Origin: Sphingobium sp. SYK-6
GTDB taxonomy: Bacteria > Pseudomonadota > Alphaproteobacteria > Sphingomonadales > Sphingomonadaceae
Reading direction: 5' to 3'
Assembly (NCBI RefSeq): GCF_000283515.1
Contig: NC_015976.1
Span: 1,364,001-1,428,000, forward strand
Length of the DNA: 64,000 nt
The position numbers were made by a program, and so were the translations under genes. Numbering within the stretch: position 1 is the stretch's first letter; every line of letters begins with the position of its first letter. Below, one piece after another: positions 29,785-39,079 of this stretch. Below the pieces are notes generated by a model. The model was given only the letters and a program-made list of their open reading frames with translations. It ran no database searches and was not told the DNA's origin.

Positions 29785-31215
29785 ATGACCGCCTATCCGT
29801 CCCTTCACATGATTATCGACGGTGAGGCCGTCACTGGCGGCGACCGCCGCACGCAGACCATCGTCAACCCCGCCACGGGCGAGACGCTGGGCGAATTGCC
29901 GCTCGCCGACACTGCCGATCTCGACCGGGCGCTCGAAACGGCGCAGCGCGGCTTCCAGCGCTGGCGCAACAGCACGCCGCAGGAGCGGGCCGCCGTCCTC
30001 TCCGGCGCGGCGCGGCTGCTCATGGAGCGGCAGGAGACGCTGGCGCGCATCGCCACCATGGAGCAGGGCAAGACGCTGGCGGAATCCCGCATCGAAGTGA
30101 TGATGGTCGCCGGCCTGTTCAATTTCTACGCGGGCGAGGTGTTCCGCCTTTATGGGCGCGCGCTCGTGCGTCCGGCCGGCACCCGCTCGACCGTCACTTA
30201 TGAGCCCGTCGGTCCCGTCGCGGCCTTTTCCCCCTGGAACTTCCCGCTCGGCAATCCGGGCCGCAAGCTCGGCGCCCCGATCGCGGCGGGCTGCTCGGTC
30301 ATCATGAAGTCGGCCGAAGAAACGCCCGCGTCCGCGCTTGGCGTGCTTCAGTGCCTGCTGGATGCGGGCCTGCCCAGCGACGTGGCGCAGGCCGTGTTCG
30401 GCGTCCCGGACGAAGTGTCGCGCTATCTGCTGGCCTCGCCCGTCATCCGCAAGCTCAGCTTCACCGGATCGACGGTGGTCGGCAAGCATCTCGCGAAGCT
30501 CGCCGCCGACGACCTCAAGCGCACGACGATGGAGCTTGGCGGCCACGGCCCAGTGCTCGTCTTCAACGATGTCGACGTCGACCGCGTCCTCGAGGTGATG
30601 GTCGGGCACAAATATCGCAATGCCGGGCAGGTCTGCGTCTCCCCCACGCGCTTCATCGTGCAGGAGGATGTCTACGAGACTTTCCGCGACGGCTTTGCCG
30701 AGCGCGCGAAGGCACTGCGGGTCGGCAACGGCCTCGAGGACGGCATCCAGATGGGCCCGATGGCCAATGCCCGCCGTCCGGACGCGATGGAACGCCTGAT
30801 CGGCAGCGCCGTCGATGCCGGGGCGACGCTCAATGCCGGTGGCGAGCGAATCGGCAACCAGGGCTTCTTCTACGCGCCGTCCGTGCTGAGCGACGTTCCG
30901 CTGGACGCCGAGATCATGAACGAGGAGCCGTTCGGCCCCGTCGCGCTCATCAATCCCTACCGTACGGCGGACGAGATGATCGCGGAAGCCAATCGCCTGC
31001 CTTACGGTCTCGCCGCCTATAGCTGGACCAACGACGTGAAGATGCAGCGCCGCATCGCCCGCGAGGTCGAAACCGGCATGCTCGGCATCAACAGCGTTGC
31101 CATCGGCGGCGCGGATTCGCCCTTCGGCGGTGTCAAATGGTCGGGTCACGGCCATGAGGACGGCCCGGAAGGCGTGCAGGCCTGCCTCGTCACCAAGGCG
31201 GTGCACGAGGGCTAA
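29785..31215 (+). CDS. NAD(P)-dependent aldehyde dehydrogenase, probable FerD (5-formylferulate dehydrogenase) orthologue
   Basis: 476 aa ALDH fold. Catalytic general base in TMELGGHGPVLVF (Glu), nucleophile in GQVCVSPTRFIV (Cys), and cofactor GSTVVGKHL/FTGS region. By family it belongs with succinate-semialdehyde/aromatic ALDHs. By my memory of the SYK-6 locus order it occupies the place of SLG_12800, reported as FerD, which oxidises 5-formylferulate from cleavage of a beta-5 dimer. Its neighbour, a LigW-like decarboxylase, fits the same route. Substrate is inferred, family is certain. Confidence 0.85.
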   Translation: MTAYPSLHMIIDGEAVTGGDRRTQTIVNPATGETLGELPLADTADLDRALETAQRGFQRWRNSTPQERAAVLSGAARLLMERQETLARIATMEQGKTLAESRIEVMMVAGLFNFYAGEVFRLYGRALVRPAGTRSTVTYEPVGPVAAFSPWNFPLGNPGRKLGAPIAAGCSVIMKSAEETPASALGVLQCLLDAGLPSDVAQAVFGVPDEVSRYLLASPVIRKLSFTGSTVVGKHLAKLAADDLKRTTMELGGHGPVLVFNDVDVDRVLEVMVGHKYRNAGQVCVSPTRFIVQEDVYETFRDGFAERAKALRVGNGLEDGIQMGPMANARRPDAMERLIGSAVDAGATLNAGGERIGNQGFFYAPSVLSDVPLDAEIMNEEPFGPVALINPYRTADEMIAEANRLPYGLAAYSWTNDVKMQRRIAREVETGMLGINSVAIGGADSPFGGVKWSGHGHEDGPEGVQACLVTKAVHEG

Positions 31216-31332
31216 GGCCCGGCTTTCCATTCAGGAAACGCTGCCCGGGCCGGAGAGGCCAGGCCGCCTTGCAGGGGCAGGGCCGGCTCTGCCCGGGCAG
31301 ACCAGTGAACTCAGGGGTTGCAGGAGAAAGAC

Positions 31333-32385
31333 ATGACCCACGCACTCAACACCGGTGGCGACCGGGGATATCTCAGGATCGCCACGGAGGAAGCCTTCGC
31401 CACGCCCGCGCAGCTCGACGCTTATCTCAAGCTCGTGCGCGAGGGACGGGCCGACAAGGCGACGACGTCGCTCTGGGGCTTTTACGGCACGTCGCCTTCG
31501 GAGCGCTCGCAGTGGATCCGCGACCGGCTCGTCGATCTCGACGACCTGCGCCTGCAGGCCATGGACGAGACCGGCATCGACGTCGCGATCCTCTCCATGA
31601 CCTCGCCCGGCGGCCAGGTCTTTGAGGCGGACGAGGCCAAGGCGCTGGTAAGCGAAGCCAATGACGTGCTCAAGGCTGCGTGCGAGCGCTACCCCACGCG
31701 CTACTACGGCATGATCTCGATCGTCCCGCAGGACCCGGCATGGTCCGTGGCGGAAATCCGTCGCGGCAAGGAGGAGCTGGGCTTCCGGGGCGTGATGGTC
31801 AACAGCCACACCAAGGGCCAGTATCTGGACGAGCCGCAGTTCGACCCCATTCTGCGCGCCTGCGCCGAACAGGACCTGCCGCTCTACATCCACCCGCAGT
31901 CCCCGCCGGACGGCATGATCGCCGGCATGGTGGAAGCCGGGCTCGATGGCGCCATCTTCGGCTTCGGCGTGGAAACGGGCTATCATCTGCTGCGCCTGCT
32001 CACCACCGGCGTGTTCGACCGCTATCCGAACCTTCAGGTGGTCGTCGGCCATGGCGGCGAGGCCATCCCGAACTGGCTGTTCCGCGTGGACTACATGCAC
32101 AAGGCTGGCGTGCGCTCGCAGCGCTACGAGCGCCTGAAGCCCCTGCAGCACGACATGTTCCACTACATGCGCAACAATGTGCTGGTGACCACCAGCGGCA
32201 TGGCCAGCGAGCCCACCATCAAGCTGTGCATGGAACAGCTCGGCGAGGACCGGGTGATGTATGCCATGGACTATCCCTATGAATATGTGGCGGACGAGGT
32301 GCGCGTGCACGACAACCTCGCCATCCCCTTCGCCCAGAAGAAGAAGCTGATGCAGACCAACGCCGAGCGAGTGTTCAAACTGTGA
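31333..32385 (+). CDS. 5-carboxyvanillate decarboxylase-like amidohydrolase, LigW family
   Basis: 350 aa. LigW removes CO2 from 5-carboxyvanillate, giving vanillate for LigM. Of the LigW active-site residues, E19, Y51 and R58 occur at the same numbers, and the metal ligands H188, H241 and D314 correspond to H187 (YIHPQS), H240 (VVGHGGEA) and D313 (AMDYPYEY). That identical pattern supports decarboxylation rather than hydrolysis. The sequence is closest to LigW/LigW2 of SYK-6 in my reading, but substrate detail is inference. AGGAGA lies six bases before ATG 31333. It overlaps the following transporter by four bases. Confidence 0.9.
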   Translation: MTHALNTGGDRGYLRIATEEAFATPAQLDAYLKLVREGRADKATTSLWGFYGTSPSERSQWIRDRLVDLDDLRLQAMDETGIDVAILSMTSPGGQVFEADEAKALVSEANDVLKAACERYPTRYYGMISIVPQDPAWSVAEIRRGKEELGFRGVMVNSHTKGQYLDEPQFDPILRACAEQDLPLYIHPQSPPDGMIAGMVEAGLDGAIFGFGVETGYHLLRLLTTGVFDRYPNLQVVVGHGGEAIPNWLFRVDYMHKAGVRSQRYERLKPLQHDMFHYMRNNVLVTTSGMASEPTIKLCMEQLGEDRVMYAMDYPYEYVADEVRVHDNLAIPFAQKKKLMQTNAERVFKL

Positions 32386-33998
32386 GCGACGCGCCCGCGG
32401 CGGCCCGGGTAACCGGGACGGCCTGGTATGCGCTGGCGCTGGTCGGCCTGACCAACGCCCTGTCGCTCCTGGATCGCAATATCCTTGCGATCCTGGCGCC
32501 GCGCATCAAGGCGGACCTGGCGATCGGCGACGCGGAGATGGGACTGCTTTACGGCACCGTCTTCGCGTTGTTCTACGCCTTGTTCTCACTGCCGCTCGGG
32601 CGCCTCGCGGACGGCTGGATCCGCACGCGGATCCTAGCCGTCGCCATTGCCTTCTGGTCCGTGGCGAGCGGCATGGCCGCCTTCGCCAACGGCTTTGCCA
32701 TGCTGGCGATTTCCCGCCTCGGGGTCGGCATCGGCGAAGGGGCGACGGCGCCGGCCGGCACCTCGCTGCTGTTCGACTATTTCCCGCCGCGCCGGCGCGG
32801 CCTCGTCATGGGCGTCATCGCCTCGGCCATCGCGGTCGGCCTCGGCCTGTCCAATGTGCTGGGCGGCGTGGCGGCCGAATGGTGGGACAATCGCTATGCC
32901 GGCGGCGCCGCGCCGCTCGGCTTCTCCGGCTGGCAGTTCGCCTTCATGGTTGCGGCGGTGCCCGGCCTGATCCTCGCGATCCTGCTCTGGGGTCTGCGGG
33001 AGCCGCAGCGCGGCACCATGGACGGCATCGTCTCGCGGCCTGATCCGGCGCCGTTCCGGGCAAGCTTCGCGCTGCTCGGATCGGTGACGCCGGGGCCGCA
33101 TCTTCTTGCCCTCGGCACGCGCCGCGCCCCGGCCCGCCACTGGTCGGCAAACCTCGTCTTCATTCTCGGCGTCATCCTGCTCATGACGCTGATCGTGCAG
33201 GTGACCTCGGCCTTTTCGCCGCGCCCCTCGCTCAACTTCGGCGGTGCGGCGATCAATCCCCATGTCCTCCAGTGGGGCGTGATGGGCTTCGGCATGATCG
33301 TGATCTTCAATCTGCTGCAGGGCTTCGCGCTGGTCGATCCGCCAACCTACAAGCTCACCGTGGGATCGCCCTCGCTGCTCATCGCCATCGCGGTCGGCAC
33401 GATGCAGACGATCATCAATTACGGCGTGATGGGCTTCACGCCGACCTTCATCATGCAGACCTACGGCACGTCGCCGGCCGAGACCGGCGTCACCTTCGGC
33501 ATGCTCTCGCTGGTCGTGGGTATCGTTGGCCCCATGCTGGCGGGTCCGCTGGCCGACTGGTTCGACAAGTCGATGCCTGCCACCGGGCGAGTCTATCTGA
33601 CGCTGTTCGCGCTCGGCGTCTCGCCGCTTGTGGGCATCTGGACCTATCATGCAGCCGACACCACCGGCTTCTATACCCGCTTCGTGCTCTACAGCGTGAT
33701 CCTCACCTGCTGGATGCCGCCGCTCTATTCATTGCTCTACGGCCTTGTCCTGCCCCGCATGCGCGGCATCACGGCGAGCACCTATCTCATCATCTCGACC
33801 ATCTTCGGCCTCGGCATGGGGCCCTATCTGGTGGGCATGGTGTCCGATGCCACGGGCGGCGACCTGCGCACCGCGATCCTCAGCGTGAACTGGGTCGCGA
33901 TCCCCATCGTCATCCTGCTGCTGGTGCTGGTGTTCCGGATCCGCAAGGACGAGGGGCTGAAGCTCGAGCGGGCGCGGGCGGGCGGCGAACCCGTCTGA
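32382..33998 (+). CDS. Spinster-like major facilitator transporter (GTG start)
   Basis: 538 aa. First helix: YALALVGLTNALSLLDRNILAILAPRIKADLAIGDAEMGLLYGTVFALFYALFSLPLGRLADGW, the spinster motif set; a long soluble loop at ~210-270 and 12 membrane segments. It starts at GTG overlapping the decarboxylase stop (GTGAGC), so the two are coupled in translation. It probably imports or exports the acid used or made by the decarboxylase. A second spinster transporter lies four genes upstream, so the cluster has two carriers of one type. Confidence 0.9.
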   Translation: MSDAPAAARVTGTAWYALALVGLTNALSLLDRNILAILAPRIKADLAIGDAEMGLLYGTVFALFYALFSLPLGRLADGWIRTRILAVAIAFWSVASGMAAFANGFAMLAISRLGVGIGEGATAPAGTSLLFDYFPPRRRGLVMGVIASAIAVGLGLSNVLGGVAAEWWDNRYAGGAAPLGFSGWQFAFMVAAVPGLILAILLWGLREPQRGTMDGIVSRPDPAPFRASFALLGSVTPGPHLLALGTRRAPARHWSANLVFILGVILLMTLIVQVTSAFSPRPSLNFGGAAINPHVLQWGVMGFGMIVIFNLLQGFALVDPPTYKLTVGSPSLLIAIAVGTMQTIINYGVMGFTPTFIMQTYGTSPAETGVTFGMLSLVVGIVGPMLAGPLADWFDKSMPATGRVYLTLFALGVSPLVGIWTYHAADTTGFYTRFVLYSVILTCWMPPLYSLLYGLVLPRMRGITASTYLIISTIFGLGMGPYLVGMVSDATGGDLRTAILSVNWVAIPIVILLLVLVFRIRKDEGLKLERARAGGEPV

Positions 33999-34126
33999 CC
34001 CGGCCCGGCCGGCCTGCGCGATCCTCTGGTTGACTTTGTTCGAAAAAGACCGCCTTGTAGCGGCCGATGGAGTCAATGCAGCGCACAGCCAAATCGTGCG
34101 CGCGGGGTGAGAGGAAAGACAGGCCA

Positions 34127-35785
34127 ATGGTTGATGTCAGAACGGTCGACTATGTGATTGTCGGGGCCGGAAGCGCGGGCTGCGTGCTCGCCAACCGGCT
34201 CTCGGCGGATCGGCACACCGAAGTGGTGGTGCTGGAGGCGGGCGGCGACGATCGTCCCACGCGCGAGCTGAGCCAGTTCCGCTCCAACCTGATGATCCAC
34301 ATCCCGATCGGCTTCGGCAAGACACTCAACGATCCCAAGGTCAACTGGCTCTACGAAACCGAAGTGGACGAGGGCTCGGGCGGTCGTCCGCACAAATGGC
34401 CCAAGGGCAAGGTGCTGGGCGGCTCCTCCTCGCTGAACGGCCTGCTCTACGTGCGCGGCCAGTCCGCCGACTATGACGGCTGGCGCCAGATGGGCAATGA
34501 AGGCTGGGCCTGGGATGATGTGCTGCCCTATTTCAAGAAGAGCGAAGATCAGCAGCGCGGCGCCATCGAGGGGCACGGCACCGGCGGCGGCCTCTCCGTC
34601 TCCGATTTCCCCGAGCAGCACCCGGTCAGCAAGGCGCTGATCGATGCCTGCGTCCAGGCGGGCTATGGCTACAAGGACGACCTCAACGACGGCGACCAGG
34701 AAGGCACGAGCTGGTTCCAGATGACGGCCCGCAACGGCCGGCGCTGCTCGGCGGCGGTGGGCTTCCTCCATCCGGTGATGGATCGCCCGAACCTGACGGT
34801 CGAGCTGCGCGCCATGACCACGCGCATCCTGTTCGAGGGCAAGCGTGCCGTGGGCATCGAGTTCCGCCAGCATGATCGCATGCGCCGGGTGATGGTCCGG
34901 CGGGAAGTGATCCTCGCAGCAGGTGCGGTGGAAAGCCCCAAGCTGCTCGAGATCTCGGGCGTGGGGCAGGGGGCGCTCGTCCAGTCGCTGGGCGTGCCGC
35001 TCGTCCATGAGCTGCCGGGCGTCGGCGAGAACCTGCAGGACCATTACATGATCGGTTGCCAGGCGCGGCTCAAGCCGGGCACGCCGTCGGTCAACTCCAT
35101 GGCGAGCGGCCTGCCGCTGGTCGGCCAGATCTTCAAATATGGCTTCACGCGCAAGGGGCTGCTGTCCTACGCCGTGGCCCATGGCTGCACGTTCCTGCGC
35201 TCGCGCGAGGGGCTGGAGACGCCGGACATCCAGATCCACACCATGGCGGCCTCCATGGACCTCGAAGTGCTCAACGCGAAGCAGCAGCTCGCGCTGGAGA
35301 AGGAGCCGGGGCTCGCGTCCAACCCCTGCCAGCTTCGCCCGGAATCGCGCGGCTCGATCCATGCCCGCACGCCCGACGGCCTGGACGCGCCGAAGATCAC
35401 GCCCAATTATCTTGCCGACCCGATCGACCAGCAGATGGCGGTGACGCAGCTCAAGATCATCCGACACATCTGGCAGCAGCCGGCGATCAACAAATATCTG
35501 GCCGGGCCCGATCCCTTCGGCGAGACGGACGACCAGATGTTCCATTATGCGCAGGTCGCGGGCGGCACGCTCTATCATGCCGTGGGCACGTGCCGCATGG
35601 GCTCTGACCCCAAGGCGGTGGTGGATGCGCGCCTGCGCGTCCACGGCATCGAAGGCCTGCGCGTCATTGATGCCTCGGTCATGCCGAAGATCGTCTCCGG
35701 CAATACCAATGCCGCCTCGATCATGATCGGGGAGAAGGGATCGGAGATGATCCTGCAGGACGCGAAGGAACTGGCGCCCGCCTGA
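34127..35785 (+). CDS. GMC-family FAD-dependent alcohol oxidoreductase
   Basis: 552 aa. FAD-binding YVIVGAGSAGCVLANRLS, GMC signature 1 around GKVLGGSSSLNGLLYVRGQ, signature 2 near AAGAVESPKLLEISGVG, and C-terminal HAVGTCRMG and NTNAASIMIGE with the catalytic His and Asn. GMC enzymes in sphingomonads (choline dehydrogenase-like) oxidise aromatic alcohols; PhcC and PhcD of SYK-6 are examples on a beta-5 dimer. This one may act on a related alcohol. No signal peptide, so cytoplasmic or membrane-associated. It lies 128 bp beyond the transporter with GAGAGGAAAG before the ATG. Confidence 0.9.
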   Translation: MVDVRTVDYVIVGAGSAGCVLANRLSADRHTEVVVLEAGGDDRPTRELSQFRSNLMIHIPIGFGKTLNDPKVNWLYETEVDEGSGGRPHKWPKGKVLGGSSSLNGLLYVRGQSADYDGWRQMGNEGWAWDDVLPYFKKSEDQQRGAIEGHGTGGGLSVSDFPEQHPVSKALIDACVQAGYGYKDDLNDGDQEGTSWFQMTARNGRRCSAAVGFLHPVMDRPNLTVELRAMTTRILFEGKRAVGIEFRQHDRMRRVMVRREVILAAGAVESPKLLEISGVGQGALVQSLGVPLVHELPGVGENLQDHYMIGCQARLKPGTPSVNSMASGLPLVGQIFKYGFTRKGLLSYAVAHGCTFLRSREGLETPDIQIHTMAASMDLEVLNAKQQLALEKEPGLASNPCQLRPESRGSIHARTPDGLDAPKITPNYLADPIDQQMAVTQLKIIRHIWQQPAINKYLAGPDPFGETDDQMFHYAQVAGGTLYHAVGTCRMGSDPKAVVDARLRVHGIEGLRVIDASVMPKIVSGNTNAASIMIGEKGSEMILQDAKELAPA

Positions 35786-35842
35786 CCGGAGCGGCGCGGG
35801 TGCATGCCGCCCGCGCTCCTGCCCCGCCTGTGCGTGCCGAAC

Positions 35843-36856
35843 TCAGGCCGGCGCGGTCGTCTGCCCCGCCTCGACCGCGCGGAAGGCGTCGGCGATGAGC
35901 GCCACGGACTTCAGCCGGGCATCGGGATCGAAAGCCGGGCTGTGGACGATCACTTCGTCCACCTGCGTGCGCGCGATGAAGCGGGCGAGACCCCGCGCGA
36001 CATCCTCCACCGACCCGAAGGCGCTGCATTGCAGGACATGGCCCAGCATCGCGCTCGCCGAGGGCGGCAGGCTGGCGACATAATTCTCGACCGGCGGTGG
36101 CAGCTTGCCCGGTCGACCGGTGCGCAGCGCCACGAAATTCTGCATCATCGAACTGGCGATATATTCGGCTTCGGCCGTGGTGTCGGCGGCGACGGCGCTC
36201 AGCGCCGCGGCGGCATAAGGCTCGCGCAGCCGGGCGGAAGGGCGGAAGTCCCGCCGATAGATCATCAGCGCTTCATCGAGCTGGTCGGGCGCGAAATGGG
36301 ACGCGAAGGCATAAGGCATGCCGAGCGCGGCGGCGAGTTGCGCGCCGAACAGGCTGGAGCCGAGAATCCACATCTCGATGTCCGCGCCGCGCCCCGGCAC
36401 CGCCAGGACGCCAAGATCCGGGTCGCCGGTGAAGTGCGCGCGCAGCTCCACGACATTGCGGGGAAATTTCTCCGCCTCGGTCATGAAGTCGCGCCGCAGC
36501 GCGCGAGCGACGCGGCTGTCCGCGCCGGGCGCGCGGCCAAGGCCGAGATCCACCCGGCCCGGAAAGAGCGCGTCGAGCGTGCCGAACTGCTCGGCAATGA
36601 CGAGCGGGGAATGATTGGGCAGCATGATGCCGCCCGAGCCGATGCGCATGCGGCTGGTCGCGCGGCCGGCCTCGGCAATGATGAGCGAGGTGGCGGCGGC
36701 GGCCACGCCTTCCATCCCGTGATGCTCGGCGATCCAGTAGCGATGATAGCCATGCGCCTCGGCATGGGCGGCGAGCGGGCCGACGCGGCGGATGGCATCG
36801 GCACTGGTTTCGCCCTCGACGACATTGACGAGGTCCAGGAAGGAAAGCTTGGTCAT
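35843..36856 (-). CDS. Luciferase-like flavin-dependent monooxygenase (LLM class)
   Basis: 337 aa, TIM-barrel bacterial-luciferase fold: [30 protein letters not shown] near 38-67, [40 protein letters not shown], and [29 protein letters not shown]. These are the YhbW/LLM marks, using FMNH2. It has no known substrate. It faces left, at the end of a run with DUF3237 and a lignostilbene dioxygenase (gap 109 bp to the former), so it may act on an aldehyde or phenol made by the dioxygenase. Confidence 0.86.
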   Translation of the reverse strand: MTKLSFLDLVNVVEGETSADAIRRVGPLAAHAEAHGYHRYWIAEHHGMEGVAAAATSLIIAEAGRATSRMRIGSGGIMLPNHSPLVIAEQFGTLDALFPGRVDLGLGRAPGADSRVARALRRDFMTEAEKFPRNVVELRAHFTGDPDLGVLAVPGRGADIEMWILGSSLFGAQLAAALGMPYAFASHFAPDQLDEALMIYRRDFRPSARLREPYAAAALSAVAADTTAEAEYIASSMMQNFVALRTGRPGKLPPPVENYVASLPPSASAMLGHVLQCSAFGSVEDVARGLARFIARTQVDEVIVHSPAFDPDARLKSVALIADAFRAVEAGQTTAPA

Positions 36857-36965
36857 TGGAGGAAGATGGGCGCTTCGGTAGCGCTTTGCAACGGGCTGGG
36901 CGTCGTGACGGGCAGCGTGCGGGATTGCGCGTATGTGATGCCCTCCGGACGGGCGCCCGGCGTCC

Positions 36966-37442
36966 TCAGGTCACGCGCCACACCCACAGCTTGATGCCCG
37001 CCTTGTAGCGCGCGCCGGAGCACAGGAAGATGCTGCGGTTCATCCAGTCATATTTGCCGATCGGTGCGATGAACTCGGGCACGGTGCGGAAATAATAGTC
37101 CGCCGGGTCGACGTCCTCACCGGCGCCCAGCCGCGCCATCACCTCGGGCGGGCCATGGCGCAGGCCACGATTGCGGATCTGGATGACGACGTCGTCATCG
37201 GTGTGGAGCGCGTAGATCGCGTCCGCCACCGTCACGCCGTCGCCGCGGGTGAGCTGCCAGTCCGACGCCCCGCCGACCAGCCGGCCACGGATCAGCGGTC
37301 CTTCCACGCGCCCCCCGGCGCGGATGGGGATGATCCGCCGCGTGCCATCGACGGTCTCGCCGATGGGAATGGGCGGATCGAGATCGCCCTCGGCCTCATA
37401 GACGAACTCGAGGCCGGGAATCACGGCGCCGGCTGGAATCAT
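36966..37442 (-). CDS. DUF3237-domain protein
   Basis: 158 aa, entirely a DUF3237 domain: [64 protein letters not shown], then [20 protein letters not shown] and [30 protein letters not shown]. The fold is a beta-barrel of unknown activity, widespread in sphingomonad and actinobacterial aromatic and terpenoid regions. It follows a lignostilbene dioxygenase by 82 bp, separated by a strong stem-loop at 37470-37498, so it is probably co-transcribed but at a different level. Confidence 0.86.
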   Translation of the reverse strand: MIPAGAVIPGLEFVYEAEGDLDPPIPIGETVDGTRRIIPIRAGGRVEGPLIRGRLVGGASDWQLTRGDGVTVADAIYALHTDDDVVIQIRNRGLRHGPPEVMARLGAGEDVDPADYYFRTVPEFIAPIGKYDWMNRSIFLCSGARYKAGIKLWVWRVT

Positions 37443-37469
37443 GGCTTCTCTCCCTTGATCGACGATATG

Positions 37470-37498
37470 GCCGCGCGGACGTCAGGCGCCCGCGCGGC
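37470..37498 (-). other. Stem-loop between lsd and DUF3237 genes
   Basis: GCCGCGCGG at 37470-37478 pairs perfectly with CCGCGCGGC at 37490-37498, loop 11. It stands in the leftward transcript about 26 bases after the dioxygenase stop and lacks a U-run, so partial termination or RNA-end protection is likely. Confidence 0.55.
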
Positions 37499-37524
37499 GG
37501 TTGTTCGGTTTCGATGCCCGGATC

Positions 37525-38994
37525 TCAGGCGGCGAGGCCGATCTCCTCGGCATTGGCCCAGTTGCCGTGCAGACCGAAGCGCAGCGCGAAGGGCAGGTGA
37601 ACCGTCGCGACCGGGCCTTTCTCGATGTCCAGTGCCTCGAAGATCAGCAGGTCGCTCTTGTGGTCGGCCAGGCGATTGCAGACCTGTACGATCCAGCCAT
37701 CGCCTTCCGGCGCATCCTTGCTGCGCGGGATGAAGGCGGGCTCCTGCAGCGAGGAAGTGGGGCCGCACCACCAATGCTGCTCGGCGCCGGTCTGGTGATC
37801 CTTGAGGAACAGGCAGTTCATCAGGAAGCCGCCCGCGCTGCCGCCCTTGAGTTCCACCGGGCGCTTCATGTCCATTTCCAGCATCCAGCCGTAGCGATAA
37901 GGCAGGCCGGTCATGCGATCATCGATGCGCGGGAACTCGCCCGCCGTCTCGGTGAGGCGCGTGACGCTGTCGAACTCGTCGCTGTTGGATGCCATGTCCA
38001 CCGTCCAGCGGGTGAGCCGGCTCATTGCCTGCTGCGGATTGAACGGCGCGCCGTGGACGTCCGGGAAGAAGGGGAACATGTTGTTCTCCGCCTCGGGCAC
38101 GTCGACATGGACTTTCGTGCCTTCCTGGAAGGCATTCATCACATGGCTGGCGAAGCAGTTCTCCCGCTTGAACCAGCGGATGTCCTCCTGCTTGAGGTCC
38201 GCGCGGCGCGGAATGATGCCGAGATAGACCGGCAGGGTGGTGTCGAAGCCGAAGTGCGGCAGGCCCTTCTCCAGCCGGTCCCAGCTGCCGATGCTCGGCA
38301 CGATGTGCAGGACCAGATAGTCCTTCGTCACGCCGAAATCATGCATCATGCAGTAATAGGGGACCTTGAACCACGCCTCGTAGATCAGCTCGCCGTCCGG
38401 GGAGATTTCATAGAGGCACACATCGTCCGTGCACAGGCCGCTGGCCGCATAACCGATGGCGACCATGTTGCCGGTGAGCGGATCGACCTTGGGATGGGCT
38501 GTGAAGGTCTGGCCGGTCATCTTGCCGCCGAACTTCTCGAAGCCGAAAGTCTCCATCGTCGCCGGGTCCATGGTCAGCGAGGGGCTGTCCTCCTTCATCG
38601 CCCAGAGCTTGCCGGCGAAGACGAAGGCATTGGTGTTCGCGGTGGAGCGATACTCGCCCTTGACGGACTCGTCATCGGTCAGCGGATTGCGATAGGAGCC
38701 GAACAGGGCCTTGCCGGCGGCGTTCTCCAGCTTCCACTTGTTCGTCTTCGCCCAGCGCTGCTTGATGTCGCACTGTCCATCGTGGATGTGGAAGCGCGTG
38801 ATCATGCCGTCGCCGTTGAAGCTGATGTCGTCGCCCAGCCGCGGCGGGAATTGCGGGTCCGGCTGGACACGGAAGAAGGCGCCGTTCAGCTCCGGCGGGA
38901 TCGTGCCCTCATGCACCAGGTTCGGAATGTCGCACTCGATGCGCGAAGGGGCGTTGAAGCCGGTGAAGGCAGGGGTGTCGGGAAAATGTGCCAT
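37525..38994 (-). CDS. Lignostilbene alpha,beta-dioxygenase (NOV1-like)
   Basis: 489 aa from ATG 38994, with GAGAGGAG before it. All known NOV1 residues fall at the same numbers: F59, Y101, K134 in the substrate pocket and iron-binding H167 (TFTAHPKV), H218 (CMMHDFGV), H284 (FASHVMNAFQ) and H476 (FGLHGNW). It therefore cleaves 4-hydroxystilbenes to aromatic aldehydes such as vanillin, using Fe(II) and O2. It differs from LsdA at 6222 by retaining Phe59. It heads a leftward run with DUF3237 and a flavin enzyme, and divides a promoter with the desR-like regulator. Confidence 0.95.
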   Translation of the reverse strand: MAHFPDTPAFTGFNAPSRIECDIPNLVHEGTIPPELNGAFFRVQPDPQFPPRLGDDISFNGDGMITRFHIHDGQCDIKQRWAKTNKWKLENAAGKALFGSYRNPLTDDESVKGEYRSTANTNAFVFAGKLWAMKEDSPSLTMDPATMETFGFEKFGGKMTGQTFTAHPKVDPLTGNMVAIGYAASGLCTDDVCLYEISPDGELIYEAWFKVPYYCMMHDFGVTKDYLVLHIVPSIGSWDRLEKGLPHFGFDTTLPVYLGIIPRRADLKQEDIRWFKRENCFASHVMNAFQEGTKVHVDVPEAENNMFPFFPDVHGAPFNPQQAMSRLTRWTVDMASNSDEFDSVTRLTETAGEFPRIDDRMTGLPYRYGWMLEMDMKRPVELKGGSAGGFLMNCLFLKDHQTGAEQHWWCGPTSSLQEPAFIPRSKDAPEGDGWIVQVCNRLADHKSDLLIFEALDIEKGPVATVHLPFALRFGLHGNWANAEEIGLAA

Positions 38995-39016
38995 GGCTTG
39001 CTCCTCTCGCAAGTAA

Positions 39017-39050
39017 TTGTATGCTACGCTTACGAAATCGACAAATTTCG
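39017..39050. promoter_or_regulatory. Probable DesR-type operator between lsd and desR
   Basis: The 21-bp element 39017-39037, read on the minus strand, gives TTTCGT..G.GTA.CATACAA, matching the ligM upstream element at 17 of 21 positions. A dyad CGAAAT-N6-ATTTCG overlaps it at 39033-39050. It lies 22 bp before the dioxygenase ATG and about 40 bp before the regulator start, in position to control both. Confidence 0.6.
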
Positions 39051-39079
39051 GCTTCGGGTCAAGGAGGCTGCGGCGAGTC

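Noticed and set aside
28090..31230. 1046-aa minus-strand open frame
   Set aside because: It covers the transporter and aldehyde dehydrogenase in antisense; a GC-rich shadow with repetitive Arg/Ala/His composition.
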